Part shown: piece by piece, positions 55,312 through 63,697 of the stretch
Layout of the letters: each line of letters opens with the position of its first letter
Numbering within the stretch: position 1 is the stretch's first letter
NCBI RefSeq assembly: GCF_002875945.1
Contig: NZ_MCZK01000144.1
Coordinates: 124,184 to 188,183 of the forward strand
Reading direction: 5' to 3'
Source: Vibrio lentus
GTDB lineage: Bacteria; Pseudomonadota; Gammaproteobacteria; Enterobacterales; Vibrionaceae
Length of the DNA: 64,000 nucleotides
Made by a program: the position numbers and the translations under genes
Notes under the pieces: model-generated
The model's database searches: none
Seen by the model: the letters and a program-made list of their open reading frames with translations, nothing else
What the model was told of the DNA's origin: nothing

Positions 55312-56010
55312 ATGCTTGAGCGCAGTCGTATTTTAGTAGTTGAAGACAACATCGAACTACAAGGCATTATCGCTGACTTCTTAGAGGTCAAAGAAGCTAT
55401 CGCGGATTTTGCTTCAGATGGCGAACAAGGCTTCAATTTAGCAATGCAAAACGACTTCGATGCGATTGTCTTAGATGTCATGCTGCCTAAACTTGATGGA
55501 ATGCAGGTAGCTACTAAGCTGCGTCAAAATGGCATAACGACACCGATTTTGATGCTAACGGCCTTGAATGGCCAAGAAGATCTGTTAAGTAGCTTTGATT
55601 CTGGTGCCGATGATTTTGTTACCAAGCCGTTCAAGTTTCCTGAATTAGAAGCTCGCCTGTCAGCACTGATCAAACGCAATAAAGGCTTAGTCGCGAAAAA
55701 GACACTGAGCTTTGGTGCAGTGATTATTGATGAAAAGACGCATACCGCATCACGAGAGGGACAAACGCTAACCCTTACACCTATCTTGTTTCAAATTCTG
55801 AGAGAGTTGGTCAAAGCTCAAGGTGGCGTCGTGTCTCGTGAAAGCCTAATCTACATGCTTTGGGGCGATGACATCCCAGACAAAGATGTACTCCGCAGCC
55901 ATATCTACCTACTTCGAAACGTACTCGATAAACCATTCGACTTTCCTATGTTAAAGACGATTCCTAAGCACGGGTTTCAGTTGATCTTGTCTGCTAGCGA
56001 GTCTCAATAA
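55312..56010 (+). CDS. OmpR-family response regulator
   Basis: 232 residues. Receiver domain: acidic ED near 11-12, phosphorylation site Asp55 in DAIVLDVMLPKLDG, Thr in MLTAL and Lys105 in FVTKPFKFPELEARL. The C-terminal winged helix is OmpR/PhoB-like (LTLTPILFQILRELVKAQGGVVSRESLIYMLWGD, SHIYLLRNVLDKPF). GGAG eight bases before ATG. Two bases before the sensor kinase, divergent from the RND operon it probably controls. Confidence 0.92.
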   Translation: MLERSRILVVEDNIELQGIIADFLEVKEAIADFASDGEQGFNLAMQNDFDAIVLDVMLPKLDGMQVATKLRQNGITTPILMLTALNGQEDLLSSFDSGADDFVTKPFKFPELEARLSALIKRNKGLVAKKTLSFGAVIIDEKTHTASREGQTLTLTPILFQILRELVKAQGGVVSRESLIYMLWGDDIPDKDVLRSHIYLLRNVLDKPFDFPMLKTIPKHGFQLILSASESQ

Positions 56011-56012
56011 GT

Positions 56013-57317
56013 ATGAAAATTCGAACCAAATTAGGCAACTCAATTGAAGATGTCAGAATTCGCACTTTGCGTACCTTTTCTGTCATCGCTCTGGTCTCTT
56101 CATGCGTGGTATTTTTTGTGTTCTCGCTTCGTCTCGTTTGGCAGGAAGAAGCTCAAATAGAGAATCATCTGAAATCATTCAAAGGGGTAGCGGAGCAATT
56201 CTACAAACGTCTTTCTCCCGATGGCAGCCTAAAGCTATCGGAGAACGTAACGGTTTATTATGGTGAAGCCGACTTTTCCGACCAACTCAAAAAGATCCCG
56301 CCTATGGCATTGGATACGGTAGATCGCCAACGCTTTGAACTAAGACTGTCTGAAGAACACATTCTTATACCCGGTGTGGTCGTCTATCATTTTGCCTTCG
56401 AAGACCAAGGTAGAACTATCCTTGCTTACATCGCCATCAGCTCTTTTGATATGGATCTGTGGGACGACAGTTGGGGCGTATTGATGGCAATCTCAACTCT
56501 GCTAATGCTCGGGTTGATCATCGTATTGCGGATTACCCTCAAGCGGGTGTTTGACCAGCTAATAGCGCCCATTGGAGAACTCAGCACGCAGCTCAGCAAG
56601 CATGAGTCTAATAACTTCCATGTTCCCACTCACACGGTTGATGAGTTGCAGATGCTTACTTCACACCTAAACAGCTACTCAAAAATGAAAGACCGACTAG
56701 CCAAGCAAGAGATGATGTTTGCGAAGTACGCGAGTCATGAATTGAAAACACCGATAGCGATTGTGATTGGCGCTGCCGAACTGCAAGCCATGAAGCCTAA
56801 TGACCCTGCATTTCAAGCCAAGCAACGCGAGCGTATTCTTGGAGCAGCCAATGGCATGAGTTCCACCGTTGAGGTGTTATTAAACATTGTGAAACAAGAG
56901 AACTCTTCAACCGAGAGAACACTCACCGTTATCGACGATACCACTCTCGATTTCTCGAAGTACCACTCGATGCTAGCTTCTGGCGTTGAGTTGGTGTTAA
57001 ACGTTGAACCAAACACCACACTTAACATGCCCTTGCCACTGCTGAACATGGTTCTGAAGAACTACATTGAAAACGCGATCCGATTTACCACGCAAGGTAA
57101 AATCACAGTGACCATCAACTCAAATACGATTTCCGTTTCTGATACTGGCGCAGGGCTGAGTGATGATACAAAAACAGAACACGGCCTTGGTTTAATCATC
57201 GTCAAACGTATCGGAGACAGTTACTGGTGGGCATCAACTCTAACTGATAACGCGCATTCAGATTCGACAACAACCAGTGCTGGCTGCACTGCGACCTTTG
57301 CTCGAAGTGATGTATAA
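56013..57317 (+). CDS. sensor histidine kinase
   Basis: 434 residues. Membrane helix near 25-45, a periplasmic sensor domain of about 115 residues, second helix near 158-180, a HAMP-like linker (RVFDQLIAPIGELSTQLSKHES), then the H-box YASHELKTPIAIVIGAAEL with the phosphorylated His near 244. The N-box is NYIENAIRFTTQG near 345 and the G-box VSDTGAGLSDD near 376. The C-terminus ends soon after the G2 region. Pairs with the response regulator; ligand likely a pump substrate or envelope stress. Confidence 0.9.
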   Translation: MKIRTKLGNSIEDVRIRTLRTFSVIALVSSCVVFFVFSLRLVWQEEAQIENHLKSFKGVAEQFYKRLSPDGSLKLSENVTVYYGEADFSDQLKKIPPMALDTVDRQRFELRLSEEHILIPGVVVYHFAFEDQGRTILAYIAISSFDMDLWDDSWGVLMAISTLLMLGLIIVLRITLKRVFDQLIAPIGELSTQLSKHESNNFHVPTHTVDELQMLTSHLNSYSKMKDRLAKQEMMFAKYASHELKTPIAIVIGAAELQAMKPNDPAFQAKQRERILGAANGMSSTVEVLLNIVKQENSSTERTLTVIDDTTLDFSKYHSMLASGVELVLNVEPNTTLNMPLPLLNMVLKNYIENAIRFTTQGKITVTINSNTISVSDTGAGLSDDTKTEHGLGLIIVKRIGDSYWWASTLTDNAHSDSTTTSAGCTATFARSDV

Positions 57318-57357
57318 AAGCTGTATCTAAGCGACTCTTATAAGAAACAGCGTATAC

Positions 57358-57387
57358 AAAAAAGGGCATCGAGTGATGTCCTTTTTT
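57358..57387. terminator. bidirectional terminator
   Basis: AAAAAAGG-G-CATC-GAGT-GATG-T-CCTTTTTT between the converging sensor kinase and TetR genes. Confidence 0.8.
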
Positions 57388-57406
57388 AATGAATCTGATG
57401 AATCAA

Positions 57407-58024
57407 CTATTCCGCCTTTCCTTTCACCCCACACCCTTTAATCACTAGCTGAGTGATGAATTCAGCGGCATCTTCATAGTCTTTGTCATCGAGCTGATCT
57501 TTCTGCATTACGCTGCAAATCTGCCAGCCAAAATCGGCGTAGGTTTGGGTGGCCGCCCAGATGGTGAACATCAAATGGTGTGCAGGAACGTCATCCATTA
57601 AGCCTTGTGCTGACCACGTTGAGAACTTATCGAGGATCATCTGGGATTGCTTATACAGCTCATCACCAATCTCTTTCGGCAGCACTTTCGCGCCCGACAT
57701 CACTTCATTGGCAAACACTTTAGAGGCATGTGGATGGTCGCGAGAAATAATCAGTTTGGTTTGAATATATTGAGATAGGGCTTCAACAGGATCGCTGAGC
57801 TCTTCAATTGGACGAGACGCTTCCAGTAATGGCTGAGTAACGGTTTCTAGAACGGCATTGTAGAGCTTATCTTTAGAACTGAAATAATAGAATACGTTGG
57901 GTTTGGGAATGTCGGCCGCTTTCGCGATATCGGCCATTTTTGTTGCGGCATAACCATGAGTGGCGAATTGTTCACACGCGACTTCGATGATTAAATCTTG
58001 ATTCTTTTGTCTGATCCTAGACAT
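57407..58024 (-). CDS. RutR-like TetR family regulator
   Basis: 205 residues from MSRIRQKNQD, with AGGA eight bases upstream; the frame extends to 58045. TetR helix-turn-helix: YAATKMADIAKAADIPKPNVFYYFSSKDKLYNAVLETV. The ligand domain follows E. coli RutR closely in key stretches: LIISRDHPHASKVFANEVMSGAKVLPKEI and HLMFTIWAATQTYADFGWQI. RutR senses uracil/thymine and controls pyrimidine and purine catabolism. RutR-type boxes occur in the xdhA leader of this window. Downstream of glycerate kinase but separated by a hairpin. Confidence 0.82.
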   Translation of the reverse strand: MSRIRQKNQDLIIEVACEQFATHGYAATKMADIAKAADIPKPNVFYYFSSKDKLYNAVLETVTQPLLEASRPIEELSDPVEALSQYIQTKLIISRDHPHASKVFANEVMSGAKVLPKEIGDELYKQSQMILDKFSTWSAQGLMDDVPAHHLMFTIWAATQTYADFGWQICSVMQKDQLDDKDYEDAAEFITQLVIKGCGVKGKAE

Positions 58025-58127
58025 ATTGCATCCTTTACAGCTCATTACTTAAGCCATAGTAATCAACGTGCTTCATTAGTCCAGAAGATAATCTCAGAAC
58101 TCAAGGTCACCGCATTGATAGCAATAA

Positions 58128-58161
58128 AATGGTCGCTCTTATGTGCAAAAGAGCGACCATT
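58128..58161 (-). terminator. hairpin after the glycerate kinase gene
   Basis: Perfect 13-bp arms AATGGTCGCTCTT (58128-58140) and AAGAGCGACCATT (58149-58161) with an 8-base loop. On the minus strand it is followed by TTTTATT, a modest U tract. It likely ends the gcl-hyi-glxR-glycerate kinase transcript. Confidence 0.7.
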
Positions 58162-58215
58162 CAATACTGCTAGTTTCCAACGTTAATATTTTTCGGGCTA
58201 TTCGTACTGTTCAGA

Positions 58216-59526
58216 TTAAAGAATCAATATGGCGCGGAAGTCATTTACGTTGGTTAGCGTCGGCCCAGTAGTCAGTAACACACCGACTTGCTTAAAGAAG
58301 TCGTAGCTGTTGTTGGCCTCTAGGTAGTCATCGGCTTTAAGCGACAGGCTCGAACCTTGTTGCCATGTTTGAGGCGTGATCCATGCGCCCGCATTGTCTT
58401 CAACACCATCAATGCCATCAGTGTCAGCTGCTAAAGCGAATATGTTTTCCTGTCCTTTTAGCTCGTTATACAAACTTAAAAGGAACTCACAATTACGCCC
58501 ACCGCGACCATTGCCCTTAACGGTTACCGTGGTTTCGCCGCCAGACAGTATCACGCAAGGTGTCTCAAATGGGTGATTGTTATTAGCGACTTGTTTAGCT
58601 AATGCTGCATGCACCTTCGCCACTTCTCTCGCCTCCCCCTCAATGCAATCACTCAGCACATAAGCGGGAATACCCAAACCTTCAGCTTCTGCAGCGGCAG
58701 CTTCCAATGCTGACATTGGGGTCGCGATAATATGATGCTCGGCGTTCTTCCAACAGACGTCATCTTGCTTAACGGTCTCTGATTCTGGATTATTCAACCA
58801 TTCAAATGCCGAGCGTGGTGTTTCTATTTGGTAGCGTTCTAAAATTGCCATCGCATCAAAACGTGTAGTGGTGTCCGGTACGGTTGGGCCCGATGCAATC
58901 ACACTGATGTCATCACCCGGTACATCCGAAATCGCCAATGACACGACTCTCGCTGGATAAGCTGCTTTTGCCAATCGGCCGCCCTTTATTGAAGATAGAT
59001 GTTTTCTAACACAGTTCATCTCATCAATGGCTGCGCCAGATTTAAGCAGTGCTTTATTGATTTGTTGCTTCTCTACCAAGGTAATATCACCACCGGGCAA
59101 GCTAAGTAATGCAGAACCACCTCCTGACAAGAGACATATCACCGTATCGTCTTGACTGAGGTTACTCACCAATTCCAACATCCGGTGGCTAACTTCCAAT
59201 CCCATCGCATCGGGAACGGGGTGCGCCGCTTCAATCACCTCGATGTACTCACATGGCGCGAGGTGTTCATAACGAGTCACCACCAAACCTTCTAAATCAC
59301 GTAGCGCTAGGTCTTGCTGTTTCTTGGCTTGCCATACGGCTTCTAATTCGGCGGCCATCGATGCTGCCGCTTTCCCAGCCCCAATAACGACGGTTCGCCC
59401 AGCGTGATTAGCCGAGCGATAAAATATGTCTTGAGGAAGAAAAGGTTCGATGTAATTTTTGGGTAGTGCCTGATTTACAGCACTTGAGAAAAGGGTTTGC
59501 AGAAACTGCTTAGCATCAAAGTCCAT
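58216..59526 (-). CDS. glycerate 2-kinase (MOFRL/GckA type)
   Basis: 436 residues from MDFDAKQFLQTLFSS, with GGAGTGGCTG just upstream; the frame extends to 59565. DUF4147/MOFRL motifs: VIGAGKAAASMAAELE near 48-62, LSGGGSALLSLPGGDITL near 135 and RKHLSSIKGGRLAKAAYPA near 174. Then come ILSGGETTVTVKGNGRGGRNCEFLLSL near 327-353 and ADTDGIDGVEDNAGAW near 373. It phosphorylates D-glycerate to 2-phosphoglycerate, ending the glyoxylate branch. A terminator-like hairpin precedes it. Confidence 0.92.
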   Translation of the reverse strand: MDFDAKQFLQTLFSSAVNQALPKNYIEPFLPQDIFYRSANHAGRTVVIGAGKAAASMAAELEAVWQAKKQQDLALRDLEGLVVTRYEHLAPCEYIEVIEAAHPVPDAMGLEVSHRMLELVSNLSQDDTVICLLSGGGSALLSLPGGDITLVEKQQINKALLKSGAAIDEMNCVRKHLSSIKGGRLAKAAYPARVVSLAISDVPGDDISVIASGPTVPDTTTRFDAMAILERYQIETPRSAFEWLNNPESETVKQDDVCWKNAEHHIIATPMSALEAAAAEAEGLGIPAYVLSDCIEGEAREVAKVHAALAKQVANNNHPFETPCVILSGGETTVTVKGNGRGGRNCEFLLSLYNELKGQENIFALAADTDGIDGVEDNAGAWITPQTWQQGSSLSLKADDYLEANNSYDFFKQVGVLLTTGPTLTNVNDFRAILIL

Positions 59527-59549
59527 CAGCCACTCCTTAGTTGACGGAG

Positions 59550-59635
59550 AAAAAAAGAACCCCAATACAAGGCGAAAGGGTGCCTGCTAAGATCAAGTTG
59601 GAAAGGAACAACTTCAACCTTTGCCTCGTATCGGG
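59550..59635 (-). promoter_or_regulatory. attenuator-like hairpin before glycerate kinase
   Basis: On the minus strand a long stem (59635-59618 with 59579-59561, about 17 pairs, one mismatch and one bulge) encloses a second hairpin AAGTTG/CAACTT (59614-59595). It is followed within a few bases by seven Ts (59556-59550). The kinase ribosome site is only about 10 bp further, leaving no room for a promoter after the T run. This suggests conditional termination. Confidence 0.5.
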
Positions 59636-59784
59636 AACGCGTATAAAAGGAGACGAAACTACGCGATTTATAAACAAACTGTTTAAAACTGGGGGCTAAC
59701 TTATCGATGTTAGCCCTGATTCATTGGTTTTGGTTTCAGCAGAAACGACAAAACCAATGTATTAGACGGATTACTCGTCAAGGG

Positions 59785-60681
59785 TTAGCGAATCGAGTGA
59801 TCAGAACGCTTCTCTATTGCTTGAATCAGCGCAGAGTGGTCCCAACCTTCACCGCCCATTTCGGCACACTCACCAAACAACTCTTGAGCGTTAGCCGTAT
59901 TCGGCAGTGCAACACCTAATTCTTGTGCGCCCGTTAGTGCTAGGTTGAGATCTTTCTGATGAAGCGAGATTCTAAAGCCCGGGTCAAAGGTACCTTCAAC
60001 CATTCGCTCACCGTGCACTTCAAGGATCTTAGAGTTGGCAAAGCCGCCTAATAGCGCCTGACGAACTCGCGCAGGATCAGCACCGGCTTTTGATGCAAAC
60101 ACCAGTGCTTCAGAGACCGCTTCAATGTTCAGTGCAACGATAATCTGGTTAGCAACCTTACAAGTTTGACCCGCTCCGTTGTCACCCACCAGCGTGATGT
60201 TTTTACCCATGATTTCAAACAGTGGGCGTGCTTTATCAAAAGCATCTTGCTCACCGCCCACCATGATAGTCAGCGCGGCATTGATCGCGCCCACTTCACC
60301 ACCTGAAACAGGTGCATCAAGGTATGAAGCACCACCTTCATTGATACGTGCTGCAATGGCTTTAGTCGCGATAGGCGAGATTGAACTCATATCGATAACT
60401 AGCTTGCCCTTTGCTCCGCCCGCAGTTAGGCCTTGCTCGACACCGTTATCACCAAACAGCACCTCTTCTACTTGAGGGGTGTTTGGCACCATAAGAATGA
60501 TGACATCCGCTTGCTCTGCGGCTTCGGCTGGGGAATGACAAACCGTCGCGCCAGCCGCAACCAGATCGGCAGGAGCTGCGTTGAAGTGATCCGACAGAAT
60601 CAAATCATGACCCGCTTTTCGAAGGTTACTCGCCATAGGTTTACCCATGATGCCAGTTCCGATAAATGCAATTTTAGACAT
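59785..60681 (-). CDS. glxR: 2-hydroxy-3-oxopropionate (tartronate semialdehyde) reductase
   Basis: 298 residues. Beta-hydroxyacid dehydrogenase signature: IAFIGTGIMGKPMASNLRKAGHDL at the N-terminus (Rossmann), DAPVSGGEVGAINAALTIMVGG near 117-138, GDNGAGQTCKVANQIIVALNI near 160-180 with the catalytic Lys in KVANQ, and HQKDLNLAL near 238. It reduces tartronate semialdehyde to D-glycerate. Orthology to GlxR rather than GarR follows from its place after gcl and hyi. Confidence 0.92.
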   Translation of the reverse strand: MSKIAFIGTGIMGKPMASNLRKAGHDLILSDHFNAAPADLVAAGATVCHSPAEAAEQADVIILMVPNTPQVEEVLFGDNGVEQGLTAGGAKGKLVIDMSSISPIATKAIAARINEGGASYLDAPVSGGEVGAINAALTIMVGGEQDAFDKARPLFEIMGKNITLVGDNGAGQTCKVANQIIVALNIEAVSEALVFASKAGADPARVRQALLGGFANSKILEVHGERMVEGTFDPGFRISLHQKDLNLALTGAQELGVALPNTANAQELFGECAEMGGEGWDHSALIQAIEKRSDHSIR

Positions 60682-60718
60682 GTTGTTCTCCTTAACGTTT
60701 GAGGGTTACCAGACGCAA

Positions 60719-61495
60719 TTAACGGTACTGGTTCAGCCAACCAAGGCCTTCTGTCGTTGTCGTTTTCGGTTTGTATTCGCAACCAACCCAGCCTTGATAG
60801 CCAAGCTCATCAAGATAGTTCAGTACGAATGGATAATTTATTTCTCCGGTACCCGGCTCATGTCGACCCGGGTTATCAGCCAGCTGCACGTGAGCGATTT
60901 GGCCAATGTTCTGCTGCATGGTTGGCGTAAGGTCGCCTTCCATAACCTGCATGTGATAGATATCGTATTGGATAGAAAGGTTATCGCTTGCCACCTCTTT
61001 GATAATGGTTTTCGCTTGCTCCGTGGTGTTCAAGAAAAAGCCCGGAATATCGCGCGTGTTAATCGCTTCAATCACTAGGCTTATACCTTCTGCAGCTAAC
61101 GCATTTGCGGCGTAGTGAAGGTTAATCACGAAGGTCGCCTGAGCGTCTTGCGGGGTCACTCCTTGTGGGACAATGCCCGCCAAACAGTTCACCTGTTTAC
61201 AACCAAGCTTCTTGGCATAAGCTATCGCTTTAGGCACACCCGCTTGAAACTCTTCAACGCGTGCAGGGTCAACCGCAATACCACGGTCGCCTGCATCCCA
61301 ATCCCCAGCAGGCAGATTAAATAGCACTTGCTCTAGATTATTAGCATCAAGCTTTTGTTTAATCTCATCCGCATCAAAGGCATATGGGAAAAGGTATTCG
61401 ACACCTTGAAAGCCCGCTTCTGCGGCAGCTTCAAAGCGATCCATAAAATCAACTTCTGTGAATAACATTGACAAGTTTGCTGCAAATTTTGCCAT
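60719..61495 (-). CDS. hyi: hydroxypyruvate isomerase
   Basis: 258 residues, the exact size of Hyi. TIM-barrel xylose-isomerase-like motifs: NLSMLFTEVDFMDRFEAAAEAGFQGVEYLFPY, then SLVIEAINTRDIPGFFLNTTEQA near 139-160 (Glu ligand), SIQYDIYHMQVMEGDL near 176 and VQLADNPGRHEPGTGEINYPF near 210-230, closing with GCEYKPKTTTTEGLGWL. It interconverts hydroxypyruvate and tartronate semialdehyde. Usually found, as here, between gcl and glxR. Confidence 0.95.
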   Translation of the reverse strand: MAKFAANLSMLFTEVDFMDRFEAAAEAGFQGVEYLFPYAFDADEIKQKLDANNLEQVLFNLPAGDWDAGDRGIAVDPARVEEFQAGVPKAIAYAKKLGCKQVNCLAGIVPQGVTPQDAQATFVINLHYAANALAAEGISLVIEAINTRDIPGFFLNTTEQAKTIIKEVASDNLSIQYDIYHMQVMEGDLTPTMQQNIGQIAHVQLADNPGRHEPGTGEINYPFVLNYLDELGYQGWVGCEYKPKTTTTEGLGWLNQYR

Positions 61496-61565
61496 GACTC
61501 TGTCCTTATTCTTTCTTTTTGAAAATCTGGTTATTTGTAGTAAAGCCTCGCGCTATTGGAGACTT

Positions 61566-61594
61566 TCTGTAGAGCCCAATCTCGGCTCTACAGA
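61566..61594 (-). other. intercistronic hairpin between gcl and hyi
   Basis: Perfect 11-bp stem TCTGTAGAGCC (61566-61576) / GGCTCTACAGA (61584-61594), loop CAATCTC, with no T run on the minus strand. It is more like an mRNA-stabilising or processing hairpin within the operon than a terminator. Confidence 0.55.
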
Positions 61595-61611
61595 TACACA
61601 TTATTTTGTGA

Positions 61612-63384
61612 TTATTTGTACGCTAGCGCGGTTGGCGCATCGCCTCGGCTTTCGGCAAGTGGTTCAAATTCGTTGATGGCGTTGATCTCTACGCCCATCG
61701 CAATGTTGGTTACTCGCTCAAGAATTAGCTCAACGACCACTGGCACCTTGTGCTTGTTCATCAGCTCTTTGGCTTGCTCAAACGCCGCGGCAATTTGCTC
61801 TGGTTCACGAACTCGAATCGCCTTACAACCTAGGCCTTCAACAACGGCAATATGGTCAACCCCGTAGCCTTCAAGCTCTGGCGCATTTTGGTTATCGAAC
61901 GCAAGTTGTACACAATAATCGATATCAAATTGGCGCTGTGCTTGGCGAATCAAACCTAGATACGAGTTGTTCACCAACACATGAATGTATGGCAGATTGA
62001 ATTGCGCGCCGACGGCCAGTTCTTCAATCATGAATTGGAAATCGTAATCTCCAGAGATAGCGACAATATTGCGATTTGGATCGGCCGCTCGTACACCCAA
62101 TGCGGCTGGTGTTGTCCAACCCAATGGACCAGCCTGACCACAGTTGATCCAGTTACGAGGCTTATAAACATGTAGGAACTGAGCGGCAGCAATTTGTGAC
62201 AAACCAATGGTGCTCACATAACAAGTGTCACGGCCAAATGCCTTGTTCATCTCTTCATAAACACGCATCGGTTTCATTGGCGCTTCATCGAAATTGGTTT
62301 TACGCAGCATGGTCGATTTGCGTTCCTGACACTCACTTGCCCAAGCATTTCGGTTTGGCAGCTTGCCAGCATCACGCCACTCTTGCGCCACTTCAACCAT
62401 TAGCTCTAGTGCTGCTTTCGCATCAGAGACAATGCCTAAATCAGGACAGAACACACGGCCGATTTGGGTTGGTTCAATATCTACATGTACGAACTTTCGG
62501 CCTTCGGTGTAAACATCCACAGAACCGGTATGACGGTTAGCCCAGCGGTTACCAACACCAAACACAAAATCAGAATTCAGCATGGTTTCGTTGCCATAAC
62601 GGTGAGAAGTTTGTAACCCCACCATACCTGCCATTAACTCATGATCATCCGAGATCGAACCCCAACCCATTAAGGTTGGAATAACAGGAACACCAGTGAT
62701 CTCGGCAAACTGCTGCAACAATTCAGACGCGCCAGCGTTAATCACGCCACCACCAGATACAATCAGCGGTTTTTCCGATTGAGACATCATGGTTAATGCT
62801 TTCTCAACCTGCGCGCGTGTCGCTTGTGGCTTATAAGGCTCTAGCGGTTCATAGGTATCGATATCAAACTCAATCTCAGCCAGCTGAACATCAATCGGTA
62901 GATCAATCAGGATTGGACCCGGACGACCCGAACGCATTAAATGAAAGGCTTTTTGGAACGCGCGTGGCACTTGAGCCGGTTCAAGAACCGTAGTCGCCCA
63001 CTTAGTGACTGGTTTAGCGATAGATTCAATATCAACCGCTTGGAAGTCTTCTTTATGAAGGCGAGCACGCGGAGCCTGACCTGTAATACATAGGATTGGG
63101 ATTGAATCTGCAGACGCCGAATAAAGCCCCGTGATCATGTCCGTTCCCGCAGGGCCAGAGGTACCAATACACACACCGATATTGCCTTGATTGGTACGCG
63201 TGTACCCTTCGGCCATATGCGATGCACCCTCTACGTGGCGAGCTAAGACGTGGTCGATTCCTCCGAGCTTTTTCATAGCCGCATACATAGGGTTTATTGC
63301 TGCGCCGGGAACACCAAATGCGATGTCTACACCTTCACGTTTAAGCACTTCTACCGCTGCTTCAATCGCTTTCATAATTGCCAT
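61612..63384 (-). CDS. gcl: glyoxylate carboligase Gcl
   Basis: 590 residues. A thiamine-diphosphate enzyme of the acetolactate-synthase family. Val51 ([12 protein letters not shown]) stands where other family members have the catalytic Glu; this Val is the known hallmark of Gcl. The ThDP/Mg site is [22 protein letters not shown]...[15 protein letters not shown]. It joins two glyoxylates to tartronate semialdehyde and CO2. First gene of the gcl-hyi-glxR-glycerate kinase set; the GntR palindrome ends 18 bp before its start. Confidence 0.96.
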   Translation of the reverse strand: MAIMKAIEAAVEVLKREGVDIAFGVPGAAINPMYAAMKKLGGIDHVLARHVEGASHMAEGYTRTNQGNIGVCIGTSGPAGTDMITGLYSASADSIPILCITGQAPRARLHKEDFQAVDIESIAKPVTKWATTVLEPAQVPRAFQKAFHLMRSGRPGPILIDLPIDVQLAEIEFDIDTYEPLEPYKPQATRAQVEKALTMMSQSEKPLIVSGGGVINAGASELLQQFAEITGVPVIPTLMGWGSISDDHELMAGMVGLQTSHRYGNETMLNSDFVFGVGNRWANRHTGSVDVYTEGRKFVHVDIEPTQIGRVFCPDLGIVSDAKAALELMVEVAQEWRDAGKLPNRNAWASECQERKSTMLRKTNFDEAPMKPMRVYEEMNKAFGRDTCYVSTIGLSQIAAAQFLHVYKPRNWINCGQAGPLGWTTPAALGVRAADPNRNIVAISGDYDFQFMIEELAVGAQFNLPYIHVLVNNSYLGLIRQAQRQFDIDYCVQLAFDNQNAPELEGYGVDHIAVVEGLGCKAIRVREPEQIAAAFEQAKELMNKHKVPVVVELILERVTNIAMGVEINAINEFEPLAESRGDAPTALAYK

Positions 63385-63401
63385 TCGAACCTCCAGCTCA
63401 G

Positions 63402-63413
63402 ATTGTATACAAT
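63402..63413. promoter_or_regulatory. predicted GntR operator before gcl
   Basis: Perfect palindrome ATTGTATACAAT, 18 bp before the gcl start on the minus strand, so inside the untranslated leader or core promoter: a blocking position. Confidence 0.7.
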
Positions 63414-63611
63414 TAAACTAACTTTTGTGTACTATGAATCATCCTCAGCATTTATCAAGCCCAAAATGAAACATTTTCATTACATCAGCCCGTCATATTA
63501 AGTCCGCACTTACCCTGAAAAGCTTACAATTCATTGCTTTACATAAAATATCTTTACGTAAAAATAAATTACAAAAAGATCAAATGATAAATAAATGTTA
63601 AATACCGTTTG

Positions 63612-63623
63612 CTTGTTTACAAT
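63612..63623. promoter_or_regulatory. predicted weaker GntR operator in the gcl/aceB region
   Basis: CTTGTTTACAAT, one change from TTGTATACAA, 43 bp upstream of the perfect site at 63656. Confidence 0.4.
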
Positions 63624-63655
63624 TTCTACAATATAAATACTCTTAAAAAGAGCAT

Positions 63656-63667
63656 TTTGTATACAAA
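63656..63667. promoter_or_regulatory. predicted GntR operator before aceB
   Basis: Perfect palindrome TTTGTATACAAA, 31 bp before the malate synthase start, mirroring the gcl-proximal site. Confidence 0.7.
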
Positions 63668-63697
63668 GTGGCATCGTATTGTTTAAAGGAGACAACA

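Noticed and set aside
57350..57362. GTATACAAAAA after the sensor kinase gene
   Set aside because: It is only a half-match and lies in the terminator between converging genes, where an operator would have no promoter to control.
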